A stretch of 64,000 nt of DNA from Hyphomicrobiaceae bacterium (lineage in GTDB: Bacteria > Pseudomonadota > Alphaproteobacteria > Rhizobiales > Aestuariivirgaceae): positions 62,001 to 126,000 of the forward strand of contig OMIC01000002.1 in NCBI GenBank assembly GCA_900298995.1, in the 5' to 3' direction. The notes beneath the pieces were generated by a model. That model had not been told where the DNA came from and ran no database searches. It saw nothing but the letters and a program-made list of their open reading frames with translations. A program made the translations under genes and the position numbers. This document shows positions 1 to 10,400 of the stretch, piece after piece. Position 1 is the first letter of the stretch; each line of letters begins with the position of its first letter.

Positions 1-552
1 GATCCGGCCAAGGCCAAGGAGATGCTGAAGGCCGCCGGCGTCGAGGGCCTCAAGACCGACATCTGGTGGATGCCGGTGCAGCGCCCCTACAACCCCAATG
101 CCAAGCGCATGGCCGAAATGATCCAGGCGGACCTCGCCAAGGTCGGCATCGAGGCGACGCTCGTGTCCTATGAATGGGGCGAGTACCGCAAGCGCATGCA
201 GGCGGGCGAGCACCAGACCGGCATGCTCGGCTGGACCGGCGACAATGGCGATCCGGACAACTTCCTCGCCGTGCTGCTGGGCTGCAATGCCGAAGGCAAG
301 CCCAATGGCAACAACATCCCGAAGTGGTGCAACGCCGAGTTCCAGGAGGTCGTGAACAAGGCCGCCGAAATCTCGGACCAGGCGGAGCGCGCCAAGCTCT
401 ACAAGCGGGCGCAGGAGATCGTCGCGGCGGAAGTGCCGTGGGTCAACATCGCCCATTCCACCGTGTTCGAACCTCTGCGCAAGTCGGTCACGGGCTACAA
501 GGTGAGCCCGCTCGGCGCGCATGAGTTCCAGAACGTCGACATCACAGAGTAA
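1..552 (+). CDS. Peptide ABC transporter substrate-binding protein, C-terminal part
   Basis: The open frame enters from the left edge, so only the last 183 residues are present and the start is outside the window. They match the C-terminal lobe of family 5 solute-binding proteins (DppA/OppA type): the stretch with WTGDNGDPDN followed by a conserved Cys, and the later VPWVNIAHS segment, are typical of dipeptide-binding proteins. In the family this is the periplasmic receptor that delivers peptides or other small ligands to a DppBCDF translocator. The four remaining transporter genes follow on the same strand after an 86-base gap that holds a strong hairpin. The true ligand could be a non-peptide such as a guanidino compound or opine, because a 2-ketoarginine-decarboxylase-like gene closes the operon. 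Confidence 0.9.
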   Translation, partial: DPAKAKEMLKAAGVEGLKTDIWWMPVQRPYNPNAKRMAEMIQADLAKVGIEATLVSYEWGEYRKRMQAGEHQTGMLGWTGDNGDPDNFLAVLLGCNAEGKPNGNNIPKWCNAEFQEVVNKAAEISDQAERAKLYKRAQEIVAAEVPWVNIAHSTVFEPLRKSVTGYKVSPLGAHEFQNVDITE

Positions 553-565
553 GTCACGACTCAAG

Positions 566-595
566 CCCTTCCTCCGGCTCCAGCCGGGGGAAGGG
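566..595 (+). promoter_or_regulatory. Intercistronic stem-loop between binding protein and permease genes
   Basis: Thirteen-base arms (566-578 and 583-595) pair around a four-base TCCA loop with a single T-G wobble. The hairpin starts 13 bases after the binding-protein stop codon and ends 43 bases before the permease start. No run of T follows, so full termination is unlikely. In ABC operons such hairpins usually stabilise the upstream message or partly attenuate readthrough, so that the binding protein is made in excess. Confidence 0.7.
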
Positions 596-638
596 TTCTC
601 CGGCCTCACGGCGGCCTCGGACACCCATACAGGTGCCA

Positions 639-1652
639 ATGTTCCGGTTTCTGCTGAAGCGCCTGGCGCTGACCATCCCGACCTTCATCGCGCTGATGTT
701 CATCACCTTCGTGATGATCCGGCTGGTGCCTGGCGATCCGATCGAGGTGCGCAAGGGTGAACGCGGCATCTCGCCCGAGCGGCTCGCACAGCTCCGCCAT
801 GAGATGGGCCTCGACCAGCCGGTCTGGAAGCAGTTCCTCGATTATGCCAATGGCCTGCTGCACGGCGATTTCGGCACGTCCATCATCTCCAAGGCGCCGG
901 TTCTACATGAATTCCTGACCCTGTTCCCGGCAACACTCGAACTGACACTCAGCGCCATGATCTTCGCGATCGTGCTGGGCATTCCGGCAGGGGTGATCGC
1001 GGCCTCTCGGCGCGGCGGTGTCTATGACCAGACGCTGATGGGCCTGGCGCTCACCGGCTATTCCATGCCGATCTTCTGGTGGGGGCTGATCCTCATCCTG
1101 CTGATGTCGAACACGCTCGGCCTGACGCCGGTCTCAGGCCGCGTCGATCTTATCAAATTCTACTATGAGCCTGTCACGGGCTTCATGCTGATCGACTCCC
1201 TGCTCTCCGGACAGAAGGGCGCCTTCCTCGACGCCGTGCATCACCTGATCCTGCCGATGATCGTGCTGGGCACGGTGCCGCTGGCCGTCATCGCGCGCAT
1301 GACCCGCTCGTCGATGCTGGAGGTTCTCGAGGAAGATTACGTGCGCACGGCGCGCGCCAAGGGCCTCTCCTGGGCACGGGTGGTCGGCATTCATGCTCTG
1401 CGCAATGCACTGATCCCCGTCGTCACCGTCATCGGACTTCAGGTGGGCGGGTTGCTCGCCGGCGCAGTGCTCACCGAGACGATTTTCTCATGGCCGGGTG
1501 TCGGCAAATGGCTGATCGAGTCGATCAACCGCCGCGACTATCCCGCGCTTCAGGGCGGCATCATGCTGATTGCCGGCATCGTGATCGTGGTCAACCTGCT
1601 GGTCGACATGCTCTACGGACTGATCAATCCGAGGATCCGCCATGCCAAGTGA
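639..1652 (+). CDS. dppB: Peptide ABC transporter permease, DppB type
   Basis: A 337-residue inner-membrane permease of the binding-protein-dependent transport family. The N-terminus (MFRFLLKRL then a hydrophobic helix) and the cytoplasmic loop with EEDYVRTARAKGL, the EAA loop that contacts the ATPase, are typical of DppB/OppB. ATG at 639 is chosen because AGG lies five bases upstream. A GTG two codons earlier (633) is possible but has no ribosome-binding site. The last 11 bases overlap the next permease gene, indicating translational coupling. It would form the translocation pore with the 1642-2541 product. Confidence 0.92.
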   Translation: MFRFLLKRLALTIPTFIALMFITFVMIRLVPGDPIEVRKGERGISPERLAQLRHEMGLDQPVWKQFLDYANGLLHGDFGTSIISKAPVLHEFLTLFPATLELTLSAMIFAIVLGIPAGVIAASRRGGVYDQTLMGLALTGYSMPIFWWGLILILLMSNTLGLTPVSGRVDLIKFYYEPVTGFMLIDSLLSGQKGAFLDAVHHLILPMIVLGTVPLAVIARMTRSSMLEVLEEDYVRTARAKGLSWARVVGIHALRNALIPVVTVIGLQVGGLLAGAVLTETIFSWPGVGKWLIESINRRDYPALQGGIMLIAGIVIVVNLLVDMLYGLINPRIRHAK

Positions 1653-2541
1653 CCTGACGGCCACCGCTGCTCCGGCTCCGCCCGGGCCCCTCCGGGCCTT
1701 CTGGCGCGCCTTCCGCGGGAACAGGGGCGCCGTGATGGGCCTCGTCGTGGTGAGCCTGATTTTCTTTGTCGCGATCTTCGCCAGCGTGCTGGCCCCGCAT
1801 GATCCCCTTGAGCAATTCCGCGGCTTCTCCAAGCTGCCACCGTTCTGGGTGAAGGGAAGCGACCCGCGCTTCCTGCTCGGCACCGATGCGGTGGGACGCG
1901 ACATGCTCTCGCGGCTCATGTACGGCGCGCGCGTCTCGCTGTTCATCGGGCTTGCGGTCATGGTGGTCTCCATGCTCGCGGGCGTGGCGCTGGGACTTGC
2001 CGCGGCGTTCTTCGGCGGGCTCGTGGATGTGCTGATCATCCGCGTGATGGATCTGATCATGGCGATCCCGTCGCTGGTGCTGGCGATCCTGATCATTGCC
2101 ATCATCGGACCCAATCTCACCAACACAATCGTCGCCGTGACCATCGTCGGCCTGCCGCGCTACGTGCGGCTGGTGCGGGCCTCGGCTCTCGCTGAACTGA
2201 CCAAGGATTATGTGACGGCGGCCAAGGTCTCGGGCGTCCGGAAATTCCGGCTGATGACGGTCACCGTGCTGCCCAACTGCCTGGCGCCGCTCATCGTGCA
2301 GGCGGCACTGGGCCTCTCGGATGCCATTCTCGAGGCGGCGGGGCTTGGTTTTCTCGGATTGGGCGCTCAGCCCCCCACGCCCGAGTGGGGCGCGATGCTG
2401 GCCGACACACGCGACCTGATGATCTCTCACCCGTGGGTCATGGCCTTTCCCGGACTGGCGATTCTCACCACGGTGCTGGCGATCAATCTGATGGGCGATG
2501 GCTTGCGCGACGCGCTCGACCCACGGCTGCGGCGGAGCTGA
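1642..2541 (+). CDS. dppC: Peptide ABC transporter permease, DppC type
   Basis: A 299-residue permease. It has the short N-terminal cytoplasmic segment and first helix typical of DppC/OppC, the LLGTDAVGRDMLSR region after the first periplasmic loop, and an EAA loop containing LTKDYVTAAKVSG. It pairs with the DppB-like protein to form the inner-membrane channel. It starts inside the end of dppB and stops three bases before the first ATPase gene, so it lies in the middle of a tightly packed operon. Length and motif order are normal for the family. Confidence 0.93.
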   Translation: MPSDLTATAAPAPPGPLRAFWRAFRGNRGAVMGLVVVSLIFFVAIFASVLAPHDPLEQFRGFSKLPPFWVKGSDPRFLLGTDAVGRDMLSRLMYGARVSLFIGLAVMVVSMLAGVALGLAAAFFGGLVDVLIIRVMDLIMAIPSLVLAILIIAIIGPNLTNTIVAVTIVGLPRYVRLVRASALAELTKDYVTAAKVSGVRKFRLMTVTVLPNCLAPLIVQAALGLSDAILEAAGLGFLGLGAQPPTPEWGAMLADTRDLMISHPWVMAFPGLAILTTVLAINLMGDGLRDALDPRLRRS

Positions 2542-2544
2542 ACC

Positions 2545-3534
2545 ATGGCGCTTCTCGATATCGAGGATCTGGAAGTCACGTTCAGGACAAGCTCAGGCCA
2601 GTTCCGCGCCGTTGACGGGGTGTCGCTCCATGTGGATGCGGGCGAGGTGCTGGCCATCGTCGGCGAGTCGGGTTCGGGCAAGTCGGTCGCCATGCTCGCG
2701 GTGATGGGGCTGCTGCCCTGGACCGCGCAGGTGAGCGCGCGGCGCATGGCATTCGAGGGACGCGATCTCCTCGGGCTCACGGCGCGTGAACGCCGCAAGA
2801 TCATCGGCAAGGACATTGCCATGATCTTCCAGGAGCCGACATCCAGTCTCAACCCCTGCTTCACGGTGGGTTTCCAGATCACCGAAGCACTCCGGACCCA
2901 TCTCGGCCTTGACCATCGCGCCTGTCAGACGCGGGCGGCGGAACTTCTGCAACTGGTCGGCATTCCGGCGCCGGAACAGCGCCTCAAGGCCTTCCCGCAT
3001 CAGCTGTCAGGGGGCATGAACCAGCGCGTGATGATCGCCATCGCGATTGCCTGCAACCCCAAACTCCTGATTGCCGACGAGCCAACGACGGCGCTGGACG
3101 TGACCATTCAGGCGCAGATCCTCGAGCTCCTCGTGAAACTGCAGGCCGACACCGGCATGGGCCTCGTGCTGATTACCCATTCAATGGGTGTCGTCGCCGA
3201 AACGGCGCGCCGGGTATCGGTTCAATATGCGGGGCAGAAGGTGGAGGAGCAGACGGTAGCGGACCTGTTCCGCGATCCGCGACATCCCTATACAGCCGCC
3301 CTGCTCGCAGCCTTGCCCGAGCGCGCCGTGGGCCGGAGGCTTCCCTCCATTCCCGGTGTCGTGCCCGGTCAGTTCGACCGGCCGCCGGGCTGCTTGTTTG
3401 CGCCACGCTGCGCACTCGCCACCCCGCTCTGCCACACCACGCCGCCGCCGCGACGCGAGGGCGCGCTCTGCCACTATCCGCTGCACGACGGCATCGCGCA
3501 GGGACATCCCGGGCGGAAGGAGACCGCTGCATGA
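2545..3534 (+). CDS. dppD: Peptide ABC transporter ATP-binding protein, DppD type
   Basis: A 329-residue ATPase subunit. Walker A is GESGSGKS near residue 40, the signature is LSGGMNQRV, and Walker B is [12 protein letters not shown]. The C-terminal extension carries the oligopeptide-transporter Cys cluster ([10 protein letters not shown], then further Cys residues), which distinguishes DppD/DppF proteins from other ABC ATPases. It hydrolyses ATP at the cytoplasmic face together with the next gene product. Its end overlaps the start of the next gene by four bases (ATGA). Confidence 0.93.
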   Translation: MALLDIEDLEVTFRTSSGQFRAVDGVSLHVDAGEVLAIVGESGSGKSVAMLAVMGLLPWTAQVSARRMAFEGRDLLGLTARERRKIIGKDIAMIFQEPTSSLNPCFTVGFQITEALRTHLGLDHRACQTRAAELLQLVGIPAPEQRLKAFPHQLSGGMNQRVMIAIAIACNPKLLIADEPTTALDVTIQAQILELLVKLQADTGMGLVLITHSMGVVAETARRVSVQYAGQKVEEQTVADLFRDPRHPYTAALLAALPERAVGRRLPSIPGVVPGQFDRPPGCLFAPRCALATPLCHTTPPPRREGALCHYPLHDGIAQGHPGRKETAA

Positions 3535-4517
3535 GCCTCGCGGTCAGCGCCCGCAACCTCACCCGCCATTACAGCGTCAGCCGCGGACCCTTCCGGGACC
3601 CCGCGACGGTGAAGGCGCTCGACGGCGCGAGCTTCACGCTGGCCCGTGGCAAGACACTTGCCGTGGTGGGCGAGTCGGGCTGCGGCAAGTCGACACTCGC
3701 CCGCGCGATCACCATGATCGAGCCGCCTACCGCCGGGGAACTGACAATATCCGGCCAGACTGTCGTGGGTGCTTCCGCAGCCACCCTGCGGGCGCTGCGG
3801 CCAAGAGTGCAGATGGTGTTCCAGAATCCTTATGGTTCGCTGAACCCGCGCCAGAAGATCGGCCACGCGCTCGAGGAACCCTTGCGCGTCAACACCGGGC
3901 TTGGCGCCTCGGAGCGCACGGCGCGGGCACGCGCCATGATGGCGGCGGTGGGCCTGAGGCCTGAGCACTATGATCGCTATCCGCACATGTTCTCCGGCGG
4001 CCAGCGCCAGCGGATCGCCATCGCCAGGGCGCTCATGGTCGAGCCCGAGGTTCTGGTGCTGGACGAACCCGTCTCGGCGCTTGACGTGTCGATCCAGGCG
4101 CAGGTGCTGAACCTGCTGGCCGATCTGCAGGAGAAGCACAATCTGGCCTATCTCTTCATCAGTCATGATCTGTCGGTCGTCCGCCACATCGCCGACGAGG
4201 TCATGGTGATGTATCTCGGCAGGGTCGTCGAACACGGGCCGCGCGCGGCCGTCTTCGAGAACCCGCAACATCCCTATACCCAGGCGTTGCTCTCGGCCAC
4301 GCCGCAGCCGGATCCCACACGCAGGCGCGAGCGGATCGTGCTGGCGGGCGAATTGCCATCCCCGCTCAATCCTCCTGAGGGCTGCAGCTTTCATCCGCGC
4401 TGCCCGCTGTGCTTCGCGCCCTGCCGGCAGATGCCCCCGGCCTTGCTTGCCGAGGGCACGAGCCTTGTGGCATGCCATGCGGTGAACCCACCCCCAGCGG
4501 ATACGGAAGCGGTCTGA
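3531..4517 (+). CDS. dppF: Peptide ABC transporter ATP-binding protein, DppF type
   Basis: A 328-residue second ATPase subunit with Walker A GESGCGKST, signature FSGGQRQRIAIARAL, Walker B VLVLDEPVSALD and a C-terminal Cys-containing oligopeptide-transporter tail (PPEGCSFHPRC). It is coupled to dppD by an ATGA overlap and is followed after one base by the thiamine-diphosphate enzyme gene. Transporter and catabolic enzyme are therefore almost certainly cotranscribed, which suggests the enzyme acts on the imported ligand or a product of it. Confidence 0.93.
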   Translation: MSLAVSARNLTRHYSVSRGPFRDPATVKALDGASFTLARGKTLAVVGESGCGKSTLARAITMIEPPTAGELTISGQTVVGASAATLRALRPRVQMVFQNPYGSLNPRQKIGHALEEPLRVNTGLGASERTARARAMMAAVGLRPEHYDRYPHMFSGGQRQRIAIARALMVEPEVLVLDEPVSALDVSIQAQVLNLLADLQEKHNLAYLFISHDLSVVRHIADEVMVMYLGRVVEHGPRAAVFENPQHPYTQALLSATPQPDPTRRRERIVLAGELPSPLNPPEGCSFHPRCPLCFAPCRQMPPALLAEGTSLVACHAVNPPPADTEAV

Positions 4518-4518
4518 C

Positions 4519-6096
4519 ATGACACAGCGTGCGGAACTCTCGACCGGCGAGGCGCTCGCCGGGCTGCTCGAGGCCTATGGCGTGGAAACGGTCTTCGGCA
4601 TTCCGGGTGTCCACAATGTCGAGATGTACCGGGCCCTGCCCCGCTCAGGCATCCGGCACATACTGGCCCGGCACGAACAGGGCGCGGGCTTCATGGCCGA
4701 TGGCTATGCGCGCGCCACGGGCAGGCCGGGCGTGTGCTTCACCATCACCGGGCCGGGCCTCACCAATATTCTGACGCCGCTCGGACAGGCCTGGTCGGAC
4801 TCGAGCAATGTGCTGGTGATCTCCTCGGCGCTCGACATCAGGGATTCCGCGCAAGGGCGCGGGAGGCTGCATGAGATGATCGATCAGCGCGGTGCTGCTT
4901 CCGCCGTCACCAGCCTCGCCATGCGGGCCTATACGCCCAAGGATGTGCGCGACGGCGTGGCGCGCGCCTTCGCTAATTTTGCCAGCGCGCGCCCGCGGCC
5001 CGCCTATCTCGAGATACCGCTCGACCTGCTGCGGGAACCGGCAGGTGAGGGCTGGGAGGCGCGCGGCCTGCCTGGCCGGCCCTCGCCATCCGCCGCCGAG
5101 ATCAACAGGGCGGTGGCGCGTCTCAACGCCGCGCGCCGGCCACTCATCATCCTGGGCGGTGGCGCACTTGCAGCCGGTGCAGCCGCCGTGACGATCGCCG
5201 AAAGGCTCAACGCCCCGATCGTCACGACGACAGCGGGCAAGGGCGCGGTTCCGGCCGGGCATCCGCTGTGCCTCGGCTATGTGATGGGCCGCGAGGCGCT
5301 GTGGGAGATGCTGCGTCAATCGGATGCCATTCTCTGCGTGGGATCCGAACTTTCGGAGACGGATTTCTGGAACGATGATGTGATCATCACGCGGAACCTC
5401 ATCCGCATTGATATCGACCCGTCGGTGATGAGCCGTCCCCATACGGCCGACATCGCCATTCTCGGAGATGCCCGGGAAACGCTGGAGGCGATTGCCCCCG
5501 CAATCCTCGCGCGGCCCGGCACGGGATCGGCCAGTTTCGCGGCAGGCGATGCCGATCCCCTGCGCGCCATGCTGGCGCGGGTGCTGGGCGTCATCCGCGA
5601 GGCGCTGCCGCTCGACACCGTGATCTGCTCGGACATGACGCAGATCGCCTATGCCGCCAACGAGATCTTTCCGGTCTCGGTGCCGCGCACCTGGCTTCAT
5701 CCGGTTGGTTTCGGCACGCTGGGCTTCGCCCTGCCCGCCGCGATCGGTGCAAGGCTCGGGCGTCCGGACACTCCGGTTGCGGTGATGATCGGTGATTATG
5801 GACTGCAATACACGCTGAATGAACTGGGCACGGCGGTGGAACACCAGCTGCCGCTCGTCATCCTGCTGTGGAACAACGATGCCTTGGGACAGATCCGCGA
5901 CGACATGGTGATGAAGGGCATCCAGCCCAATGCAGTGACCCTGCGGAACCCGGACTTCCAGTTGCTGGCGCGGGCCTATGGGCTGCGCGCCGAGCGGCCG
6001 GAGAACCTCAGGGCGCTGGCAGCGGCGATCCGCGCGGCCCTCGCGGCCGACGGTCCGACGCTGATCGAGATGACACCGCGCATGGTCAATGGATAG
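4519..6096 (+). CDS. Thiamine-diphosphate-dependent decarboxylase, AruI-like (2-ketoarginine decarboxylase candidate)
   Basis: A 525-residue member of the acetolactate synthase/pyruvate decarboxylase family. It has the N-terminal Pyr domain with the cofactor-activating Glu in RHEQGAGFMADGYAR (about residue 53), a central Rossmann-like domain with ILGGGALAAGA, and a C-terminal PP domain with GDYGLQYT followed by WNND, the diphosphate/Mg motif. Overall it looks most like proteins annotated 5-guanidino-2-oxopentanoate decarboxylase (AruI of the arginine transaminase pathway), but it could be another 2-oxoacid decarboxylase or acetolactate-synthase homologue. An AruH-like aminotransferase at 11008-12180 supports the arginine reading. 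It is transcriptionally linked to the Dpp-type transporter and overlaps the following HAD gene by eight bases. Confidence 0.6.
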   Translation: MTQRAELSTGEALAGLLEAYGVETVFGIPGVHNVEMYRALPRSGIRHILARHEQGAGFMADGYARATGRPGVCFTITGPGLTNILTPLGQAWSDSSNVLVISSALDIRDSAQGRGRLHEMIDQRGAASAVTSLAMRAYTPKDVRDGVARAFANFASARPRPAYLEIPLDLLREPAGEGWEARGLPGRPSPSAAEINRAVARLNAARRPLIILGGGALAAGAAAVTIAERLNAPIVTTTAGKGAVPAGHPLCLGYVMGREALWEMLRQSDAILCVGSELSETDFWNDDVIITRNLIRIDIDPSVMSRPHTADIAILGDARETLEAIAPAILARPGTGSASFAAGDADPLRAMLARVLGVIREALPLDTVICSDMTQIAYAANEIFPVSVPRTWLHPVGFGTLGFALPAAIGARLGRPDTPVAVMIGDYGLQYTLNELGTAVEHQLPLVILLWNNDALGQIRDDMVMKGIQPNAVTLRNPDFQLLARAYGLRAERPENLRALAAAIRAALAADGPTLIEMTPRMVNG

Positions 6097-6763
6097 CGCC
6101 GTCATCTTCGATGTCGATGGCGTGCTGCTGGATCTCACGGCTGCCGAGGAAAATGCTTTTTTCCGCGTGTTCGAGCATCGTTATGGCCTGACCGGCCTGT
6201 CGAATGACTGGGACAGCTACCGTGTGCGCAACGACGAGCACATCATAGCCGAAATCCTCGCGGCCCATGACCTGCCTTCGACGGACCATGCAAAGATCGT
6301 GGCGGACTATCTCGCCATTCTCGAAAGCGGCCTCGCATCAGGCGCCTTGCGCGTCACGGAGATTACCGGAGCACAGGACCTCCTCGCCGGTCTGCGCCAC
6401 TGCCGGCTCGGCATTGCCACCGCCAACCTGCTCTCGGCCGCGAGGCTGCGGCTTCAGTCCGCCGCCATGTGGGCGCCAGTTCAGGACATGGCCTTCGGAG
6501 CCGAGGGATCTGGTCACAAACGCGAGACGGTGGCGCGCGCCATACGGGCGACAGGCCTTCCGCGCGACAGGATCGTCTATATCGGCGACAACCTCAATGA
6601 TGTGGATGCAGGCCTCGCCAATGGCGTGCACTTCATTGGGTTCAGCAAAGACGCAGCCCGCCGCAGCCGTCTGGCCGCGGCGGGTGCGGATCACCTGTCC
6701 GGTGATCACGCGCAAACCGGCGTGATCATCCGGCGGCTTCTGGGACTTACTTCGGCAGGATGA
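6089..6763 (+). CDS. HAD-superfamily hydrolase
   Basis: A 224-residue HAD phosphatase-like protein. Motif I is FDVDGVLLD at the N-terminus, a helical cap domain follows, a conserved Lys is found in the GHKRET segment, and motif IV is [10 protein letters not shown]. This is the phosphoglycolate-phosphatase/beta-phosphoglucomutase-like layout. The substrate cannot be told from sequence. It overlaps the 3' end of the AruI-like gene and is the last gene of the dpp operon. Its final 17 bases overlap the 3' end of the convergent fasciclin gene. Confidence 0.8.
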   Translation: MDSAVIFDVDGVLLDLTAAEENAFFRVFEHRYGLTGLSNDWDSYRVRNDEHIIAEILAAHDLPSTDHAKIVADYLAILESGLASGALRVTEITGAQDLLAGLRHCRLGIATANLLSAARLRLQSAAMWAPVQDMAFGAEGSGHKRETVARAIRATGLPRDRIVYIGDNLNDVDAGLANGVHFIGFSKDAARRSRLAAAGADHLSGDHAQTGVIIRRLLGLTSAG

Positions 6764-7232
6764 CCGCGTCGATGACGTGGATCACGCCATTGGCGGTGAC
6801 GATGTCAGCCTGTATCACCTTGGCGCCATCGACCGTCACGCCATCCATTCCATTGATGCTGACTTCTGAGCCCTGCACCGTCTTGACCTTCATTTCCTTG
6901 CCGGCGAGATCGGCCGCCATCACCTTGCCGGGCACCACATGATAGGTCAGCACGGCCACGAGCTTGTCCTTGTTCTCAGGCTTCAGCAGTTCATCGACCG
7001 TGCCAGCGGGAAGCTTCGCGAAGGCCTCATCGGTCGGCGCAAAAACGGTGAAGGGACCCTTGCCCTTGAGCGTATCCACCAGGCCGGCCGCCTGAACGGC
7101 AGCGACAAGGGTCTTGAAGTTGCCAGCCGAAACGGCGGTATCAACCACGTCAGCGGCATAGGCCTGAACCGAGAGCGCGAAGCCGGCCACAGCGAAGGCG
7201 GCGGCGGCTGCAAGTTTACGAAAGCGTGTCAT
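6747..7232 (-). CDS. Secreted fasciclin-domain protein
   Basis: A 161-residue protein with an N-terminal signal peptide (basic MTRFRK, an Ala-rich hydrophobic core, likely cleavage after AYA near residue 26) and one FAS1 domain. The FAS1 hallmarks are [15 protein letters not shown] (H1 region) and a YHVVPG segment followed by the [13 protein letters not shown] end. Single-domain bacterial fasciclins are exported and often associated with adhesion or stress, but no specific role can be assigned. It is monocistronic and divergent from the acyltransferase fusion. The promoter should lie in the 168 bases between them. Confidence 0.88.
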   Translation of the reverse strand: MTRFRKLAAAAAFAVAGFALSVQAYAADVVDTAVSAGNFKTLVAAVQAAGLVDTLKGKGPFTVFAPTDEAFAKLPAGTVDELLKPENKDKLVAVLTYHVVPGKVMAADLAGKEMKVKTVQGSEVSINGMDGVTVDGAKVIQADIVTANGVIHVIDAVILPK

Positions 7233-7400
7233 GTCATAACTCCCTTTTTGTCATCAGTGACGACCGGAAATACGGGCCCAGCGCACGGACAGTTCAATCA
7301 CGTCTGTTCACAAACATTTTTTCGGCCTTTGATGATCCGCCACGGGTCTGACATAGTTGACCATCGGGCGTGATCCGGTTCTTGAGGAAAGCAGTATCAG

Positions 7401-10400
7401 ATGAACAGTGACACCGGGGCGCCGCAGAGCCAGTTCGCGATCCTGAAATCACGATCATTTTTGCCTCTGTTCATTACTCAGGCCATCAGTGCCTTCAACG
7501 ACAATGCAGTGCGCAATGGCATTGCCATCCTGATCACCTATGACCTTGCCGTGCGCTTCGGCTTTGATGCCGCGCTGTTCGTCCAGGCCGGTCTTGGCCT
7601 GTTCATGCTGCCCTTTTTCCTGTTCTCGGCCTTCGCCGGACAACTGGCCGACAAATATGACAAGGCTCTGGTCGCACGCTGGGTCAAGCTCTTCGATTTG
7701 CTTGCAATGGTTTTCGGCGCACTGAGCCTCTGGCTCGAAAACCCCGTCATGCATCTGATCGTGCTGTTCCTCGCCGGAACGACCGCTGCTTTCTTCGGTC
7801 CCATCAAATACGGCATCCTGCCGCAATATCTCAAACGCGAGGAACTGATTGGCGGCAATGCGCTGATCGAACTCGGGACCTTTGTCACCATCCTCGCCGG
7901 AACGCTGTTCGGTGGTTTTCTGGTCCTGCATGATTTGGGTCGGCCCGTCCTGGCCATCTGCATCATCATGCTCGCAGTGATTGCGCTCGTCTGCGCCTTC
8001 TTCATGCCCCCTGCGCCGGGCGACAAGTCCATCCGCTTCGACTGGAACGTTCCTCGCCAGACCCTGAAGCTGCTGGCCTATGCGCGCGAGCGCAAGGATG
8101 TCTTCTGGTCGGTGATCGGCGCGTCATGGTTCTGGTTCCTCGGGGCTGCCATCATGGCCCAGCTTCCCGTCTTCACCCGTGACGTGCTGCTGGCCAATGA
8201 TGCCGTGGCCAACTCCTTCATTGGTCTGTTCACCATCGGCATCGGAGCAGGATCGCTTCTCACCAATGCGCTGCTCAAGGGTGAGGTGTCGCCACGGTAT
8301 GTGCCGATCGCCTCGATCATGATGACAGTGTTTCTGCTGGATCTCTATTTTGCCGCGGGCGACGCCAGCGCGGCACTCGCCGGAACAGCCGACAACGGGC
8401 TTGTCGCCTTCTTCGCCCATGGCGAGGGCTGGCGGGTTGCCCTTGACCTTTTCTTCATAGCCTTTTTCGGCGGTCTCTACGCGGTGCCTCTCAACGCCAT
8501 CATGCAGCACCGCTCGCCATCTTCCCGGCGCTCGCGCGTCATCGCGGCCAACAATGTGATGAACGCCGTCTTCATGATCGCTTCGGCTCTGGCTGGCGCA
8601 GTGCTGCTGAAAGTGATGTCGGCCCAGGGATTCTTCCTGCTTCTGGGACTGGCCAACGCAGTGGCGTCAGTGTTCGTGGCGCGGCTTCTGCCCCAGGAAC
8701 TGGCTGCAGGCGTTGTGCGCTTCCTGTTCCGCCTGTTCTACCGGGTTGAAGTCAGGGGCCTGGAGAATTACCGGGCAGCCGGCCGAAAGGCGGTCATCAT
8801 TGCCAATCATACTTCCTATCTCGACGGCCCGTTGCTCTCTGCCTTTCTGCCCGAGCGCGCCTGTTTTGCCATCAATAGCCATGTAGCGAAGCAATGGTGG
8901 GCAAGGCCAGCCTTCTTTCTGGGCGATATGATCGCACTCGACCCTGCAAGCCCGCTGGCGCTCAGGGCGCTGGTCGACAAGCTCAAGCGAGGCAACAAGG
9001 TCGTGATCTTCCCCGAGGGTCGCCTCACGGTGACGGGCGCCCTCATGAAAGTCTACGAGGGTCCAGGGGCGATAGCCGAAATGGCCCATGCGCGCGTGCT
9101 TCCAGTGCGGATCGACGGCGCGATCTATACCCCCTTCTCGCGCATGCGCGGAAAGCTCCGTCTGCGCTGGTTTCCAAAGATCACGGTGAGCATCCTGCCA
9201 CCGGTCAGGTTCGATGCCCCCGAGGGCCTGCGCGGCGCAGCGCTGCGGCAGCATCAGGCCGACAAGCTTTACGACGTCATGACGGACATAGTGTTCCGCA
9301 CTTCGGACATCGACCGCACGCTGTTCCAGTCGCTCCTCGATGCCCGCCACATTCATGGCGGCCGCCACGTCGTCATGGAGGATGTGCAACGCACCCCCGT
9401 CAACTACGACCGCCTGATCATGGGGAGTTTCATGCTCGGGCGGCGCATTGCGGAGCAGGCACCGGGCCAGCGCAATGTGGGGCTGCTGCTTCCCAACACC
9501 ATCGGCACATTCGTGACACTCTTTGGCCTCCACGCCTTTGGCCGGGTGCCAGCCATGCTGAATTTCTCCACGGGGGCAGCGAACATGGTGGCGGCCTGCA
9601 CCGCCGCTGGGGTGACAACCATCGTCACATCTCGCCGCTTCATCGAAGCGGGAAACATGGAGGAGGACCTCCGGAGACTGGGCGAGGGACGCACCATCAT
9701 TTATCTTGAGGATCTGCGTGCCGCATTGACCGCGCGGGACAAGCTTTACGGCCTGTTCGCCCGGTTCTTCCCGCGAGCGGCCCTGCGGTTTGGCAGAGGG
9801 CTCGAAGACCCCTCAGCGCCTGCGGTCATTCTGTTCACGTCAGGCTCTGAAGGTGTGCCGAAGGGCGTTGTTCTTTCCCACCGCAACCTGCAGGCAAACC
9901 GCTTCCAGGCGGCAGCACGGATCGCCTTCACGGCCTCGGATGTGGTGTTCAATTCGCTTCCGATGTTCCACGCCTTTGGCCTCACGGGCGGCACACTGCT
10001 GCCAGTGCTGGCGGGGCTGCGCACTTTCCTCTACCCCTCACCCCTGCACTACAAGGTGGTTCCGGAACTCTGCTACGAGACGAACGCAACCGTGCTGTTC
10101 GGCACAGACACCTTCCTCATGGGCTACGCCCGGAGCGCACATCCCTATGACTTTTTCAATGTGCGTCTTGTTGTGGCCGGCGCAGAGCGGGTCAAACCTG
10201 AAACCCGCGCCGTGTGGATGGAGAAGTTCGGGCTCCGCATTCTCGAGGGCTATGGCGCCACGGAATGCGCGCCGGTGGTGGCCGTCAATACGCCCATGCA
10301 TTTCCGTGCCGGCACGGTGGGCCGTTTTCTCGACCAGATCGAATACCGGCTGGATCCGGTGCCGGGGATCGAGGATGGCGGCCGCCTGTTCGTGAAGGGG

